Assembly: GCA_003331305.1 (NCBI GenBank)
Contig: QOQB01000010.1
Span: 1-52,881 of the forward strand
Source: Flavobacteriales bacterium
GTDB taxonomy: Bacteria > Bacteroidota > Bacteroidia > Flavobacteriales > Flavobacteriaceae
Direction: 5' to 3'
DNA: 52,881 bases
Shown one piece after another: positions 8,552 through 16,349 of the stretch. The first letter of the stretch is position 1; each line of letters starts with the position of its first letter. The notes beneath the pieces are model-generated. The model ran no database searches. It worked only from the letters and a program-made list of their open reading frames with translations, and was not told the origin of the DNA. A program made the translations under genes and the position numbers.

Positions 8552-8559
8552 CAAAGGTA
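8552..8559 (-). promoter_or_regulatory. -7 element TACCTTTG for trhO
   Basis: Exact TAnnTTTG on the minus strand, 25 nt before the trhO ATG. No clear -33 TTTG. Divergent to the recA promoter region. Confidence 0.5.
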
Positions 8560-8604
8560 TCAAATTAAAAATGCGTAAAAAAAGGCAGAGCCATAGAAAA
8601 ATTG

Positions 8605-8612
8605 TACTTTAG
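8605..8612 (+). promoter_or_regulatory. -7-like element TACTTTAG for recA, with leader hairpin
   Basis: One-mismatch version of TAnnTTTG, 21 nt before recA. It overlaps a small hairpin TTTAGC (8608-8613), AGGAA, GCTAAA (8619-8624). I saw no recognisable LexA box. Confidence 0.35.
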
Positions 8613-8633
8613 CAGGAAGCTAAAAAATGAAGC

Positions 8634-9638
8634 ATGAGTAACGAAAAAGACGCAAAATTAAAAGCACTTCAGTTAACCCTAGACAAATTAGACAAAGCCT
8701 ATGGAAAAGGTGCAGTCATGAAAATGGGCGACAGCGTTATTGAACAAGTAGAAGTAATTTCTTCGGGTTCACTTGGTCTTGATGTGGCGTTAGGCGTTGG
8801 CGGATATCCACGCGGTAGAGTTGTGGAAATCTACGGTCCAGAATCTTCAGGGAAAACAACACTGACATTGCACGCCATTGCAGAGTGTCAAAAAGCAGGC
8901 GGTATAGCTGCATTTATTGATGCAGAACACGCTTTTGATCGGTACTACGCCAAAAGCTTGGGTGTGCAAATCGATGACCTTATTATTTCGCAACCTGACC
9001 ACGGCGAACAAGCGTTGGAAATTGCTGACAACCTCATTCGGTCTGGAGCAGTAGATATTGTTGTAGTAGATTCAGTAGCTGCATTGACTCCAAAAAGTGA
9101 AATTGAAGGAGAAATGGGCGACTCTAAAATGGGACTACATGCCAGATTGATGTCGCAAGCCCTGCGTAAACTTACGGGATCTATTAGCAAAACAAATTGT
9201 ACCGTTATTTTTATCAACCAGTTGCGTGAAAAAATTGGTATTATGTTTGGAAACCCCGAAACCACTACAGGTGGAAATGCACTAAAATTTTATGCTTCGG
9301 TGCGTTTAGATATTAGACGTTCAACACAAATTAAAGACACCAACGGGGCTGTTATGGGGAACAAAACCCGTGTGAAAGTGGTAAAAAATAAAGTGGCTCC
9401 ACCGTTTAAAACCGTAGAGTTTGACATCATGTATGGCAAAGGAATTTCGCGTATTGGCGAATTGTTAGACATTGGTGTTGAAGCAGAAATTATCAAAAAA
9501 AGCGGCTCGTGGTTTAGCTACGGCGATACCAAATTGGGTCAAGGTAGAGATGCGGTAAAGACACTTTTAGATGACAATCCAGAACTTGCTGAAGAAATTG
9601 AAGTCAAGATCAAAGACATTATCGCAGCTGCGGAGTAA
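8634..9638 (+). CDS. recA: Recombinase RecA
   Basis: A 334-residue RecA. It shows the Walker A motif GPESSGKT (68-75), the Walker B region [14 protein letters not shown], the [10 protein letters not shown] helix, the DNA-binding loop region [17 protein letters not shown] and a short acidic C-terminus. It forms filaments on single-stranded DNA, drives strand exchange and triggers the SOS response where present. The ATG at 8634 is the only sensible start; another ATG 7 nt upstream is out of frame and stops at once. It is a single-gene transcript that ends 3 nt before the convergent acyltransferase gene, with no visible terminator between them. Confidence 0.99.
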   Translation: MSNEKDAKLKALQLTLDKLDKAYGKGAVMKMGDSVIEQVEVISSGSLGLDVALGVGGYPRGRVVEIYGPESSGKTTLTLHAIAECQKAGGIAAFIDAEHAFDRYYAKSLGVQIDDLIISQPDHGEQALEIADNLIRSGAVDIVVVDSVAALTPKSEIEGEMGDSKMGLHARLMSQALRKLTGSISKTNCTVIFINQLREKIGIMFGNPETTTGGNALKFYASVRLDIRRSTQIKDTNGAVMGNKTRVKVVKNKVAPPFKTVEFDIMYGKGISRIGELLDIGVEAEIIKKSGSWFSYGDTKLGQGRDAVKTLLDDNPELAEEIEVKIKDIIAAAE

Positions 9639-9641
9639 CTC

Positions 9642-10397
9642 CTACTTATAGCCTTCTTTTTTGAGTGCATCACGCATAAAATGATGCACCTTTTCTTTTA
9701 GTTCAGGGATGTCTTTTTGCGTCAGCCCTTTTGTGCTTATGGGCGCGTGCACATTTGCGCGGACAACGCCAGGTTTTCCTACCCAATAGTTATACGAAAA
9801 CTGAAAAGGAAATCGCTTTTTGCAATCGGGAAGCGTAATGGGAACAATGGGAATTTGATGTTCAACAGCAATGCTGAACGCACCATTTTTAAAAGGCGCT
9901 AAAAACACCTCGGGCTCCGGCACCAAGCCTTCGGGATAAATGACCATATTAAATCCCAATTCTAATTTGCGTTTGGCCTGTATGTACACATTTTTTCTAC
10001 TTGAAATACTGTCGCGATTGACCAAAATAGCAGCACGCTTGTAAATTGTAGCAAAAAAAGGAAGGCGATCTAACTCCATTTTCCCTACAAAAACCGCAGG
10101 CTTTCTAATGGCCATAAACGTCATCATAATGTCAATCATGCTCAAATGATTTGCCACAAACATATATTGCTTACCGTAGTCTAAGTCCAATTTGTGTTTG
10201 ATTACGGGGATAAAACCCATTCCAAGCATGATTAGCGGCGACCAAAAATAGCGGGCTGCATAGAAAATACCCGCATACCACCTTTCTCTTGTAAGACACA
10301 GCAGTAAAAAGGGAAATACCAACAACAGGCTAGCACCTGAAATAATATAAAACCAAATGTTCCAAAGCCCTAAAAGTAGCTTGCGGAGATAAACCAT
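9642..10397 (-). CDS. plsC: 1-acyl-sn-glycerol-3-phosphate acyltransferase (PlsC family)
   Basis: A 251-residue membrane acyltransferase that makes phosphatidic acid by adding the second acyl chain to lysophosphatidate. One or two hydrophobic segments at the N-terminus (LLLGLWNIWFYIISGASLLL) precede the catalytic NHLSMID (HX4D) motif, the YPEGLVPE block and VPITLPD. The start at 10397 is chosen because a TATTTTTG element ends 5 nt upstream; the ORF could extend to 10451, but that would place the start upstream of the promoter and into the trpS side. The window has a second, different PlsC-type gene at 41361-42092, so the two probably differ in substrate or conditions. Confidence 0.9.
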   Translation of the reverse strand: MVYLRKLLLGLWNIWFYIISGASLLLVFPFLLLCLTRERWYAGIFYAARYFWSPLIMLGMGFIPVIKHKLDLDYGKQYMFVANHLSMIDIMMTFMAIRKPAVFVGKMELDRLPFFATIYKRAAILVNRDSISSRKNVYIQAKRKLELGFNMVIYPEGLVPEPEVFLAPFKNGAFSIAVEHQIPIVPITLPDCKKRFPFQFSYNYWVGKPGVVRANVHAPISTKGLTQKDIPELKEKVHHFMRDALKKEGYK

Positions 10398-10402
10398 AGC
10401 GT

Positions 10403-10410
10403 CAAAAATA
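10403..10410 (-). promoter_or_regulatory. -7 element TATTTTTG for the plsC-like gene
   Basis: Exact TAnnTTTG on the minus strand, 5 nt before the ATG at 10397, so the transcript would start at or next to the start codon. Confidence 0.5.
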
Positions 10411-10432
10411 GCGATTGATGCGTGAAATCCGT

Positions 10433-10440
10433 TATTTTTG
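10433..10440 (+). promoter_or_regulatory. -7 element TATTTTTG for trpS
   Basis: Exact TAnnTTTG, 16 nt before the trpS ATG (10457). A TTG at 10415-10417 is a possible -33 element but the 15-nt gap is short. Supports the start at 10457 over an earlier in-frame ATG at 10415. Confidence 0.5.
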
Positions 10441-10456
10441 TGCAGATACAATTTTT

Positions 10457-11440
10457 ATGGCACGCATCCTTACGGGCATTCAAAGTACAGGCACACCACA
10501 TTTGGGCAACTTATTGGGCGCTATACTTCCTGCGATTGACATGGCAAAAAACACAAATGAAGAAGCGTTTTTGTTTATTGCTGACATGCACTCGCTGACG
10601 CAAATTAAAGATGCCCAACAGCTTAAATCAAACACATTGGCTACGGCAGCTGCATGGTTAGCCTGCGGATTGGATCCCAATAAAGCCTGTTTCTATCGCC
10701 AGTCTGACGTGCCCGAAGTAACCGAATTGGCCTGGTATTTAAATTGTTGTTTTCCCTTTAGCCGACTGTCGTTGGCACATTCGTTTAAAGACAAAGCAGA
10801 CCGATTGGAAGATGTAAACGCGGGGCTGTTTACTTATCCCATGCTTATGGCAGCAGATATTTTACTTTACGACGCAAATTGGGTTCCTGTAGGAAAAGAT
10901 CAATTGCAACATTTAGAAATGGCACGTGATGTGGCAAGTCGTTTTCATGCCGTTTATGGCGAGACCTTTGTATTGCCCGAGGCGAAACTCCAAACCGATA
11001 CGCAGTATGTGTTGGGTACAGATGGCAGTAAAATGAGTAAATCCAAAGACAACACCATCAATATTTTCTTGCCAGAAAAGAAATTGCGTAAACAAGTGAT
11101 GGCCATTGCAACAGACAGCACACCACTAGAAGCACCCAAAAATCCAGATGCGTGTACGGTATTTTCCTTGTATTCGCTAATCGCAGCCGAAGCAGAGATT
11201 GGGACCATGCGCTCAAATTATGAAGCAGGTGGGTTTGGCTACGGTCATGCCAAACAAGCCTTATATGAGGCTATTTTGGATCGCTTTGCTACAGCTAGAA
11301 CGAAATTTGATTTGTTGATGGAACAGCCCGAAGTTTTGGAGGGGCAACTTCAGCATGGCGCGGATAAAGCACGTAAGGTTGCACAAGAAGTGTTACAGCG
11401 TGTACGCACCAACGTGGGGTTTTCGCCTAAATCGTTTTAA
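10457..11440 (+). CDS. trpS: Tryptophan--tRNA ligase
   Basis: A 327-residue class I aminoacyl-tRNA synthetase that charges tRNA-Trp. The HIGH-type motif is in TGTPHLGNLLG (about 11-21) and the KMSKS loop is exact in GSKMSKSKDN. Other TrpS blocks are LMAADILLYDANWVPVGKDQ (ATP and tryptophan site) and ACGLDPNKA. The start follows the motif-to-N-terminus distance usual for TrpS. The 3' end overlaps dprA, which is read convergently, by 14 nt. Confidence 0.98.
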   Translation: MARILTGIQSTGTPHLGNLLGAILPAIDMAKNTNEEAFLFIADMHSLTQIKDAQQLKSNTLATAAAWLACGLDPNKACFYRQSDVPEVTELAWYLNCCFPFSRLSLAHSFKDKADRLEDVNAGLFTYPMLMAADILLYDANWVPVGKDQLQHLEMARDVASRFHAVYGETFVLPEAKLQTDTQYVLGTDGSKMSKSKDNTINIFLPEKKLRKQVMAIATDSTPLEAPKNPDACTVFSLYSLIAAEAEIGTMRSNYEAGGFGYGHAKQALYEAILDRFATARTKFDLLMEQPEVLEGQLQHGADKARKVAQEVLQRVRTNVGFSPKSF

Positions 11441-12521
11441 ACTGCTTACCCGCTTGTGCCATCACGGCACCTTTCATCTCCAACTGAAATAAAATGCTCG
11501 CGATTTCGCTTACTTTGAGCTTGGCTTCTAATGCAATAAGGTCGATGTGTTTTGGGGTACCGCTCATGTGGCTGATCACCTGTTTTTCTTTTTCGTTGAG
11601 TTCAATAAAAAGTTTAGGTCGCGGAATAGGATTTTGACGTTGCTTCCAGCCTAAGGCGCGCGCCACATCTTCACCGCTTGTAATGCACTCTGCCTGTCTT
11701 GTTTTGATGAGTTCCAAACATCCGCTTGCGGTTACATCGTTTGGTCTGCCGGGCGCAGCAAACACATCACGTTGATAGCTATTGGCGTAATGTGCTGTAG
11801 TTAGCGCACCGCCTTTTTCTCGCGATTCTACTACGATGGTGGCTTGCGCCAGTCCCGCAATGATACGGTTTCGTTGTAAAAAATGTGCCCGCCGAAAGGG
11901 TTCGTTTGCCCAAACTTCAGACAAAAACCCACCCGTTTCTTCAATGCGTTTTCGGTATTTTGCGTGCTCCTTGGGATAACACCCTAAAATGCCATGCCCA
12001 AAGCATCCATAAGTAACCAACCCATTGTCAAGTGCTGCAAGTTGCGCTTCAATATCAATCCCATAGGCAAACCCCGATACGATTATGGGCTGATAGGCGG
12101 CAAGTTCTTTGACCAGTTGCCTTACAAAAGCCTTTCCGCTCTCGCTGGGTTGCCGTGTGCCTACAATACTTATGATACGTGTCGTATTTGGAAAAGGTTG
12201 TCCCGAACAAAACAGCACAAGAGGTGCGTCTGCACATTGGTGTAAAGAGGTCGGAAAAGCAGCATCGGAATAGGCCATCCAATTAATATTGCGCTTTGCT
12301 ATCAGTGCCACTTCTTTTTCAGCAGCTTTGAGGATGTTCTGTGTTTCGGAACGTCGAAACAACTTTGAAATCGTTTCAAATTGGGATTGGGTTGTATGTT
12401 CGATTTTTTCAAAAACGGCAGCTGCATTTCCAAAATGACGAATGAGTTTTCGCGCGGTTTTACATCTAACTTTGGGCATTTTTGGAAGCGCAAGTGTAGC
12501 GATGAGTTCTCTTTTTTCCAT
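11427..12521 (-). CDS. dprA: DNA-processing protein DprA (Smf)
   Basis: A 364-residue protein with an N-terminal helical (SAM/HhH-like) region, a Rossmann-like core with IVGTRQPSESG, VSGFAYGIDIEAQLAAL and FAAPGRPNDVTASGC, and a C-terminal winged-helix-like domain of about 60 residues (HIDLIALEAKLKVSEIAS). DprA protects incoming single-stranded DNA and loads RecA during natural transformation. Presence of DprA alone does not show competence, since it is widely conserved. It is transcribed alone on the minus strand; the region upstream (12522-12592) is shared with the divergent SPOR-domain gene. Confidence 0.95.
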   Translation of the reverse strand: MEKRELIATLALPKMPKVRCKTARKLIRHFGNAAAVFEKIEHTTQSQFETISKLFRRSETQNILKAAEKEVALIAKRNINWMAYSDAAFPTSLHQCADAPLVLFCSGQPFPNTTRIISIVGTRQPSESGKAFVRQLVKELAAYQPIIVSGFAYGIDIEAQLAALDNGLVTYGCFGHGILGCYPKEHAKYRKRIEETGGFLSEVWANEPFRRAHFLQRNRIIAGLAQATIVVESREKGGALTTAHYANSYQRDVFAAPGRPNDVTASGCLELIKTRQAECITSGEDVARALGWKQRQNPIPRPKLFIELNEKEKQVISHMSGTPKHIDLIALEAKLKVSEIASILFQLEMKGAVMAQAGKQFKTI

Positions 12522-12580
12522 AAGATTGAGTTCTTGTAAAAATACAAAAACAGAAGTTTTCTCGATTTACACAAAAAATG

Positions 12581-12588
12581 TACATTTG
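12581..12588 (+). promoter_or_regulatory. -7 element TACATTTG for the SPOR-domain gene
   Basis: Exact TAnnTTTG ending 4 nt before the ATG at 12593. It also lies inside a longer ORF from 12578, which argues against that earlier start. Confidence 0.55.
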
Positions 12589-12592
12589 TGAT

Positions 12593-13507
12593 ATGGACCT
12601 TTCAGCGCACATCCACTATTTGTTGTACAAACACGACTGTGTTACTGTACCTGGTTTTGGGTCTTTTTTGGTAGAGCAAAAAGCAGCCTATTACGATGTG
12701 GATGCTCAATTGTATTTCCCTCCTTCAAAAGTAGTGTCGTTTAACGAACAATTGCAATCTAACGATGGCACCTTAGCCTCGCATTTGGCAACATCGTTTG
12801 GACAAAGCTATGAGCGTTCTGTTATGGACATGCATCAAGAAACCATTGCGTGGAAGGAAAAGCTTCAGAAAGGTAAATTAAACATCCCAACTTTGGGTTC
12901 GTTTGTGTTAAACAGCGAAGGGAAATTGGTATTTACTCCCGAAAATGGCCTAAATTTTTTGGTGGCGAGTTATGCGCTTCCAGAAGTGCTTGCGCAACCG
13001 ATTTCTAGAACGATTGCCGAGCAACCCGCCAAACCACCGGTGTATTTTGAGCTTGAACAAACAAAATCGAAACGAGCGTTTGGGTATGCAGCTGTAGCCG
13101 CAAGTGTTTTGGCCTTGTTCGCTGTGGGCTCAAATAGTTTTTTAAACCAACAAGCCGATGCACAATGGCAAACCGAGCAGATGTTGCGACAGCAGGCACG
13201 CGAGCAAGCAGCCGTTTCGGTTTATGATTTAGGCGAATTGCCGGCCTTAAACATCGAATTACCCAAAGAAGAGCAAGTTGTTGGCTTCCATGTTATTGCA
13301 GGCTCATTTAGAAGCGAAGCAAACGCACAACGACTGGCAACTGCCCTACAGCGAAAAGGCTATTACGGTGCAAAAAAATTAGCACAAACGCCACAAGGTT
13401 TTTATCAAGTTTCCTTTGCTTCTTTCCCAACAAAACGTGAAGCCTATAACGCCATGTCAGGCATTAAGCGCGACAATTACCCAGATGCGTGGGTACTGAA
13501 AAAATAA
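12593..13507 (+). CDS. SPOR-domain membrane protein with N-terminal HU/CCDC81-like domain
   Basis: A 304-residue protein. The N-terminal ~130 residues (DLSAHIHYLLYKHDCVTVPG, then SFGQSYERSV and LPTLGSF-like blocks) match the CCDC81-like/HU-related domain found in Bacteroidetes SPOR proteins. A membrane segment spans about 162-182 (AFGYAAVAASVLALFAVGSN). A SPOR domain follows at about 231-304, with GFHVIAGSFRSEANAQRLA. SPOR domains bind denuded glycan at the division site. Topology would put the HU-like domain in the cytoplasm and SPOR in the periplasm, so it may link septal peptidoglycan to something inside the cell, possibly DNA; that last step is inference. It is followed after 5 nt by the thioesterase gene. 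Confidence 0.87.
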   Translation: MDLSAHIHYLLYKHDCVTVPGFGSFLVEQKAAYYDVDAQLYFPPSKVVSFNEQLQSNDGTLASHLATSFGQSYERSVMDMHQETIAWKEKLQKGKLNIPTLGSFVLNSEGKLVFTPENGLNFLVASYALPEVLAQPISRTIAEQPAKPPVYFELEQTKSKRAFGYAAVAASVLALFAVGSNSFLNQQADAQWQTEQMLRQQAREQAAVSVYDLGELPALNIELPKEEQVVGFHVIAGSFRSEANAQRLATALQRKGYYGAKKLAQTPQGFYQVSFASFPTKREAYNAMSGIKRDNYPDAWVLKK

Positions 13508-13512
13508 TTCCG

Positions 13513-14022
13513 ATGAAACCAAAGCACCCAGAGCAGTCCAAGACGGTTATGACCGACTTGGTGTTACCCTCAGATACAAACCCCATTAACAATCTTTTTG
13601 GGGGTGAATTGTTAGCACGAATGGATCGCGCGGCTTGTATTGCAGCCCAACGCCACTCCGAGCAGATTGTGGTTACCGCTTCGGTAAATCACGTGCATTT
13701 TAGAAAGCCCGTTCCCCTTGGAAGTGTGCTAACGTTAGAGGCAAAAGTGTCCCGTGCATTTGGTACGTCTATGGAGGTATTTATTGATGTGTGGATCGAA
13801 ACACAAGACGGCACCTCGCGCGAAAAAGTAAACGAAGCGATATATACGTTTGTTGCCGTAAGCAAGGCAGGCAAGCCTGTGGAGGTACCGCCTGTGCAAC
13901 CCGAAACGGAACTCGAACAAACACGCTTTGATGGCGCCCTACGTCGTAGGCAGCTTAGCCTTATCTTGGCAGGGAAACTTACGCCAGACAAAGCCACAGA
14001 GCTCAAAGCGCTTTTTAGTTAG
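13513..14022 (+). CDS. Acyl-CoA thioesterase (hotdog fold)
   Basis: A 169-residue hotdog thioesterase of the cytosolic acyl-CoA hydrolase type (YciA/ACOT-like). The N-terminal PSDTNPINNLFGGELLARMD contains the conserved N..G..L..MD helix and catalytic Asp; VTASVNHVHFRKPVPLGSVL and KVNEAIYTFVAV are the other family blocks. It hydrolyses acyl-CoA to free acid and CoA; chain-length preference cannot be read. Start chosen at the ATG 5 nt after the stop of the SPOR gene; a longer ORF from 13489 would overlap that gene with no family match in the extra part. Confidence 0.9.
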   Translation: MKPKHPEQSKTVMTDLVLPSDTNPINNLFGGELLARMDRAACIAAQRHSEQIVVTASVNHVHFRKPVPLGSVLTLEAKVSRAFGTSMEVFIDVWIETQDGTSREKVNEAIYTFVAVSKAGKPVEVPPVQPETELEQTRFDGALRRRQLSLILAGKLTPDKATELKALFS

Positions 14023-14073
14023 GTTTTTTGGCACGAGAGAGGACCCTCGAGCCAGCGGGGTGTGTGTTGGTAA

Positions 14074-14292
14074 ATAGCACTGGACAATACGCAAGCCTGG
14101 CATAGCAAAAGCCCTTATCACGTTGTAAAACAAACCTTATTGGAATGGCACGTTCAAAAGCCCGTAGATGATTTTGAACGAAACAGAAATAATGCGATTT
14201 ATCAATTCCAAAACAATCTAAATCCTTTTATTGACCATCCTGAGTTGGCGGCCTACATTTGGGGCGACAAACAAACAGCGATGTGGCAATAG
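14074..14292 (+). pseudogene. Remnant of an endonuclease I gene (3' end only)
   Basis: Frame 1 from 14074 to the TAG at 14290-14292 encodes about 72 residues without a start codon. They include LLEWHVQKPVDDFERNRNNA and NPFIDHPELAAYIWG, which match the C-terminal end of the endonuclease I family (extracellular or periplasmic DNA endonucleases; typical ends read WHxxDPVxxFExxRNNxIY..Q.NRNPFIDHPE). The catalytic His-metal domain and signal peptide that should lie upstream are missing: the frame is closed by TAA at 14071 and only 51 bp separate it from the thioesterase gene. So most of the gene has been deleted. The rest of the gap 14023-14350 holds the yicC promoter and nothing else I can name. 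Confidence 0.85.
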
Positions 14293-14325
14293 CGCAGCCC
14301 GTAAAAAGACTCCACTCTTGTTTTG

Positions 14326-14333
14326 TACCTTTG
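14326..14333 (+). promoter_or_regulatory. -7 element TACCTTTG for yicC-gmk-nadD
   Basis: Exact TAnnTTTG, 17 nt before the yicC ATG at 14351. No clear -33 element. Confidence 0.5.
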
Positions 14334-14350
14334 CGCTTTAATAAAGCGAT

Positions 14351-15211
14351 ATGATATTTTCCATGACAGGTTACGGCAAGGCCGAGCACAACTCCCAAGG
14401 CAAAAAGCTGCATATTGAAATCAAGTCGTTAAATAGCAAATCGCTAGACCTTAATTTTCGTGTGCCGTCCAAATACCGTGGCTTAGAATTAAGCGCTCGA
14501 AAAGCCTTATCTAAAGCACTGCATCGTGGAAAATTAGAAGTCAATGTGTTTGAAGAATGGGTAGATGCGCAAGAAGCAGCACAACTAAATGCCACTGTGG
14601 TACATAATTACCTCGAGCAATTAAAAGCCATACAACCCCTATCAGACGAAACGCTTTTGCCATTGGCCATGCGCTTACCCAACGTACTAGCCGCTACCAA
14701 AGATGAACTCACAGACGAAGAGCAAGCCGTGTTTCTAAACACGCTAAAAGATGCCGCTTCCAAATTGGTGATGTATCGCCAGCAAGAAGGAATGTCGTTA
14801 GGAAAAGACCTAAACGTACAGTTGGAACAAATCGATACCCAACAAAAACACATTGCCGATGAGGCCGCTTCAAGAATAGACGAACGCCGTCAAAAACTGG
14901 AAGACAACCTCCAACAAATAGCCTTAGAATACGATCAAGAACGCCTAGAGCAAGAGTTGGTGTATTACCTTGAAAAATGGGATATTAACGAAGAACTCGT
15001 GCGCCTGCAACACCATTTGGAATACTTCCATGCTACGCTTCAGGAAGACACGCCTACCAAAGGCAAAAAATTAGGATTTATTGCGCAAGAATTAGGACGT
15101 GAGATAAACACCATTGGCTCAAAAGCCAACGATGCCGGCTTGCAAAAACGTGTAGTGATGATGAAAGATGCGCTCGAACGCATCAAAGAACAAGTACTAA
15201 ACGCCCTGTAA
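14351..15211 (+). CDS. yicC: YicC family endoribonuclease
   Basis: A 286-residue YicC/YloC family protein. The N-terminus MIFSMTGYGKAE and LNSKSLDLNFRVP are family signatures, and the C-terminal block DTPTKGKKLGFIAQELGREI with NTIGSKANDAG (DUF1732 part) is complete. Family members are reported to be endoribonucleases that act in RNA turnover. First gene of a three-gene run: the stop overlaps the gmk start by 1 nt (TAATG). Confidence 0.93.
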   Translation: MIFSMTGYGKAEHNSQGKKLHIEIKSLNSKSLDLNFRVPSKYRGLELSARKALSKALHRGKLEVNVFEEWVDAQEAAQLNATVVHNYLEQLKAIQPLSDETLLPLAMRLPNVLAATKDELTDEEQAVFLNTLKDAASKLVMYRQQEGMSLGKDLNVQLEQIDTQQKHIADEAASRIDERRQKLEDNLQQIALEYDQERLEQELVYYLEKWDINEELVRLQHHLEYFHATLQEDTPTKGKKLGFIAQELGREINTIGSKANDAGLQKRVVMMKDALERIKEQVLNAL

Positions 15212-15783
15212 TGAAACAAGGAAAATGCATTGTTTTTTCTGCGCCTTCGGGAAGTGGCAAAACCACCTTGTCAAAGCATTTACTGGATCAGGATGATTTT
15301 AAACTGGAATTTTCCATCTCTGCTACCACCAGACCGCCACGTGGCAACGAGCAGCACGGCAAAGACTATTACTTTTTAACTCAAGAAGAATTTAAAGCCA
15401 AAATAGCGGAAGCTGCGTTTGCTGAATACGAAGAGGTTTATCCAGGGATGTTTTACGGGACTTTAAAATCGGAACTGGAGCGCATTTGGGAACGTGGCAA
15501 AAATGTATTGTTTGATATTGATGTAGTAGGTGGACTAAATATCAAAAAACAATACCCCAATAACACCATGGCTGTTTTTGTTAAAACACCAAATATCGCA
15601 GACTTAAAAGCACGACTGCAACTTCGCGCAACAGATACGGAAGAAAAAATTGCCATGCGTATAGCCAAAGCCGAAACCGAGCTGGAACGTGCTGTTGATT
15701 TTGACCACATTGTCCTAAACGACAAGCTGGAAACCGCCAAACAGGACGTACAGGAATTGGTATTCAATTTTCTAAACCAATGA
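15211..15783 (+). CDS. gmk: Guanylate kinase
   Basis: A 190-residue guanylate kinase that phosphorylates GMP to GDP with ATP. The P-loop is in SAPSGSGKTTLSKHLL (residues 9-24), GMP-binding residues are in SATTRPPRGNEQHGKDYYFL, and EYEEVYPGMFYGT follows. Length is normal. Coupled to yicC (1-nt overlap) and to nadD (ATGA, 4-nt overlap); the yicC-gmk pairing is common in bacteria. Confidence 0.98.
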   Translation: MKQGKCIVFSAPSGSGKTTLSKHLLDQDDFKLEFSISATTRPPRGNEQHGKDYYFLTQEEFKAKIAEAAFAEYEEVYPGMFYGTLKSELERIWERGKNVLFDIDVVGGLNIKKQYPNNTMAVFVKTPNIADLKARLQLRATDTEEKIAMRIAKAETELERAVDFDHIVLNDKLETAKQDVQELVFNFLNQ

Positions 15784-16349
15784 AACGGGTTGCGCTTTTT
15801 TTTGGCAGTTTTAATCCCATTCACAACGGACATATCCATATTGCACAAGAGGTACTACGGCAACAAAAAGCCGATGAGGTGCAGTTTGTACTTAGTCCGC
15901 AAAACCCGCATAAGCCCGCAACCGAATTGCTTCCCGAACACCACCGCTGGAACATGCTACAACTTGCATTGGAACCCCATCCAAAGACGATTCCAAACGA
16001 CATTGAACTGCATTTGCCAACGCCAAGTTATACCGCAGCAACGCTTCAAAAACTAACGCAAAAAAACCCCGATACTACCTTTCTGATGGTATTGGGTGCA
16101 GACACTGCCGCATCGCTGCCGAGTTGGAAAAATGCCGACTACCTGATGCAATTTCCATGCATCGTATATCCCAGAAAAGGCATCGCTTTGGAAAATAACG
16201 CCTCAGAAACGGTACTTCAAAACGTATCCTTACAAGATATTTCCGCTACGCAAATTCGATTGGAAAAAAAAGGGGACAGGCTCAAGAACTGGCTTCCAAA
16301 GAGTGTTTTTGCATACATACAAAAGCACCAACTTTTTAGTGATACTTAA
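15780..16349 (+). CDS. nadD: Nicotinate-nucleotide adenylyltransferase
   Basis: A 189-residue nucleotidyltransferase that makes nicotinic acid adenine dinucleotide in NAD synthesis. It has GSFNPIHNGHIHIAQEVL (the (H/T)xGH nucleotide-binding motif, residues 9-26), LSPQNPHKP, VLGADTAASLPSWK and the C-terminal ISATQIR motif. Complete length. The last 14 nt overlap the convergent AlbA_2 gene. Confidence 0.96.
   Translation: MKRVALFFGSFNPIHNGHIHIAQEVLRQQKADEVQFVLSPQNPHKPATELLPEHHRWNMLQLALEPHPKTIPNDIELHLPTPSYTAATLQKLTQKNPDTTFLMVLGADTAASLPSWKNADYLMQFPCIVYPRKGIALENNASETVLQNVSLQDISATQIRLEKKGDRLKNWLPKSVFAYIQKHQLFSDT

Noticed and set aside
8945-9265. Minus-strand ORF inside recA
   Set aside because: Antisense shadow of a conserved core gene.
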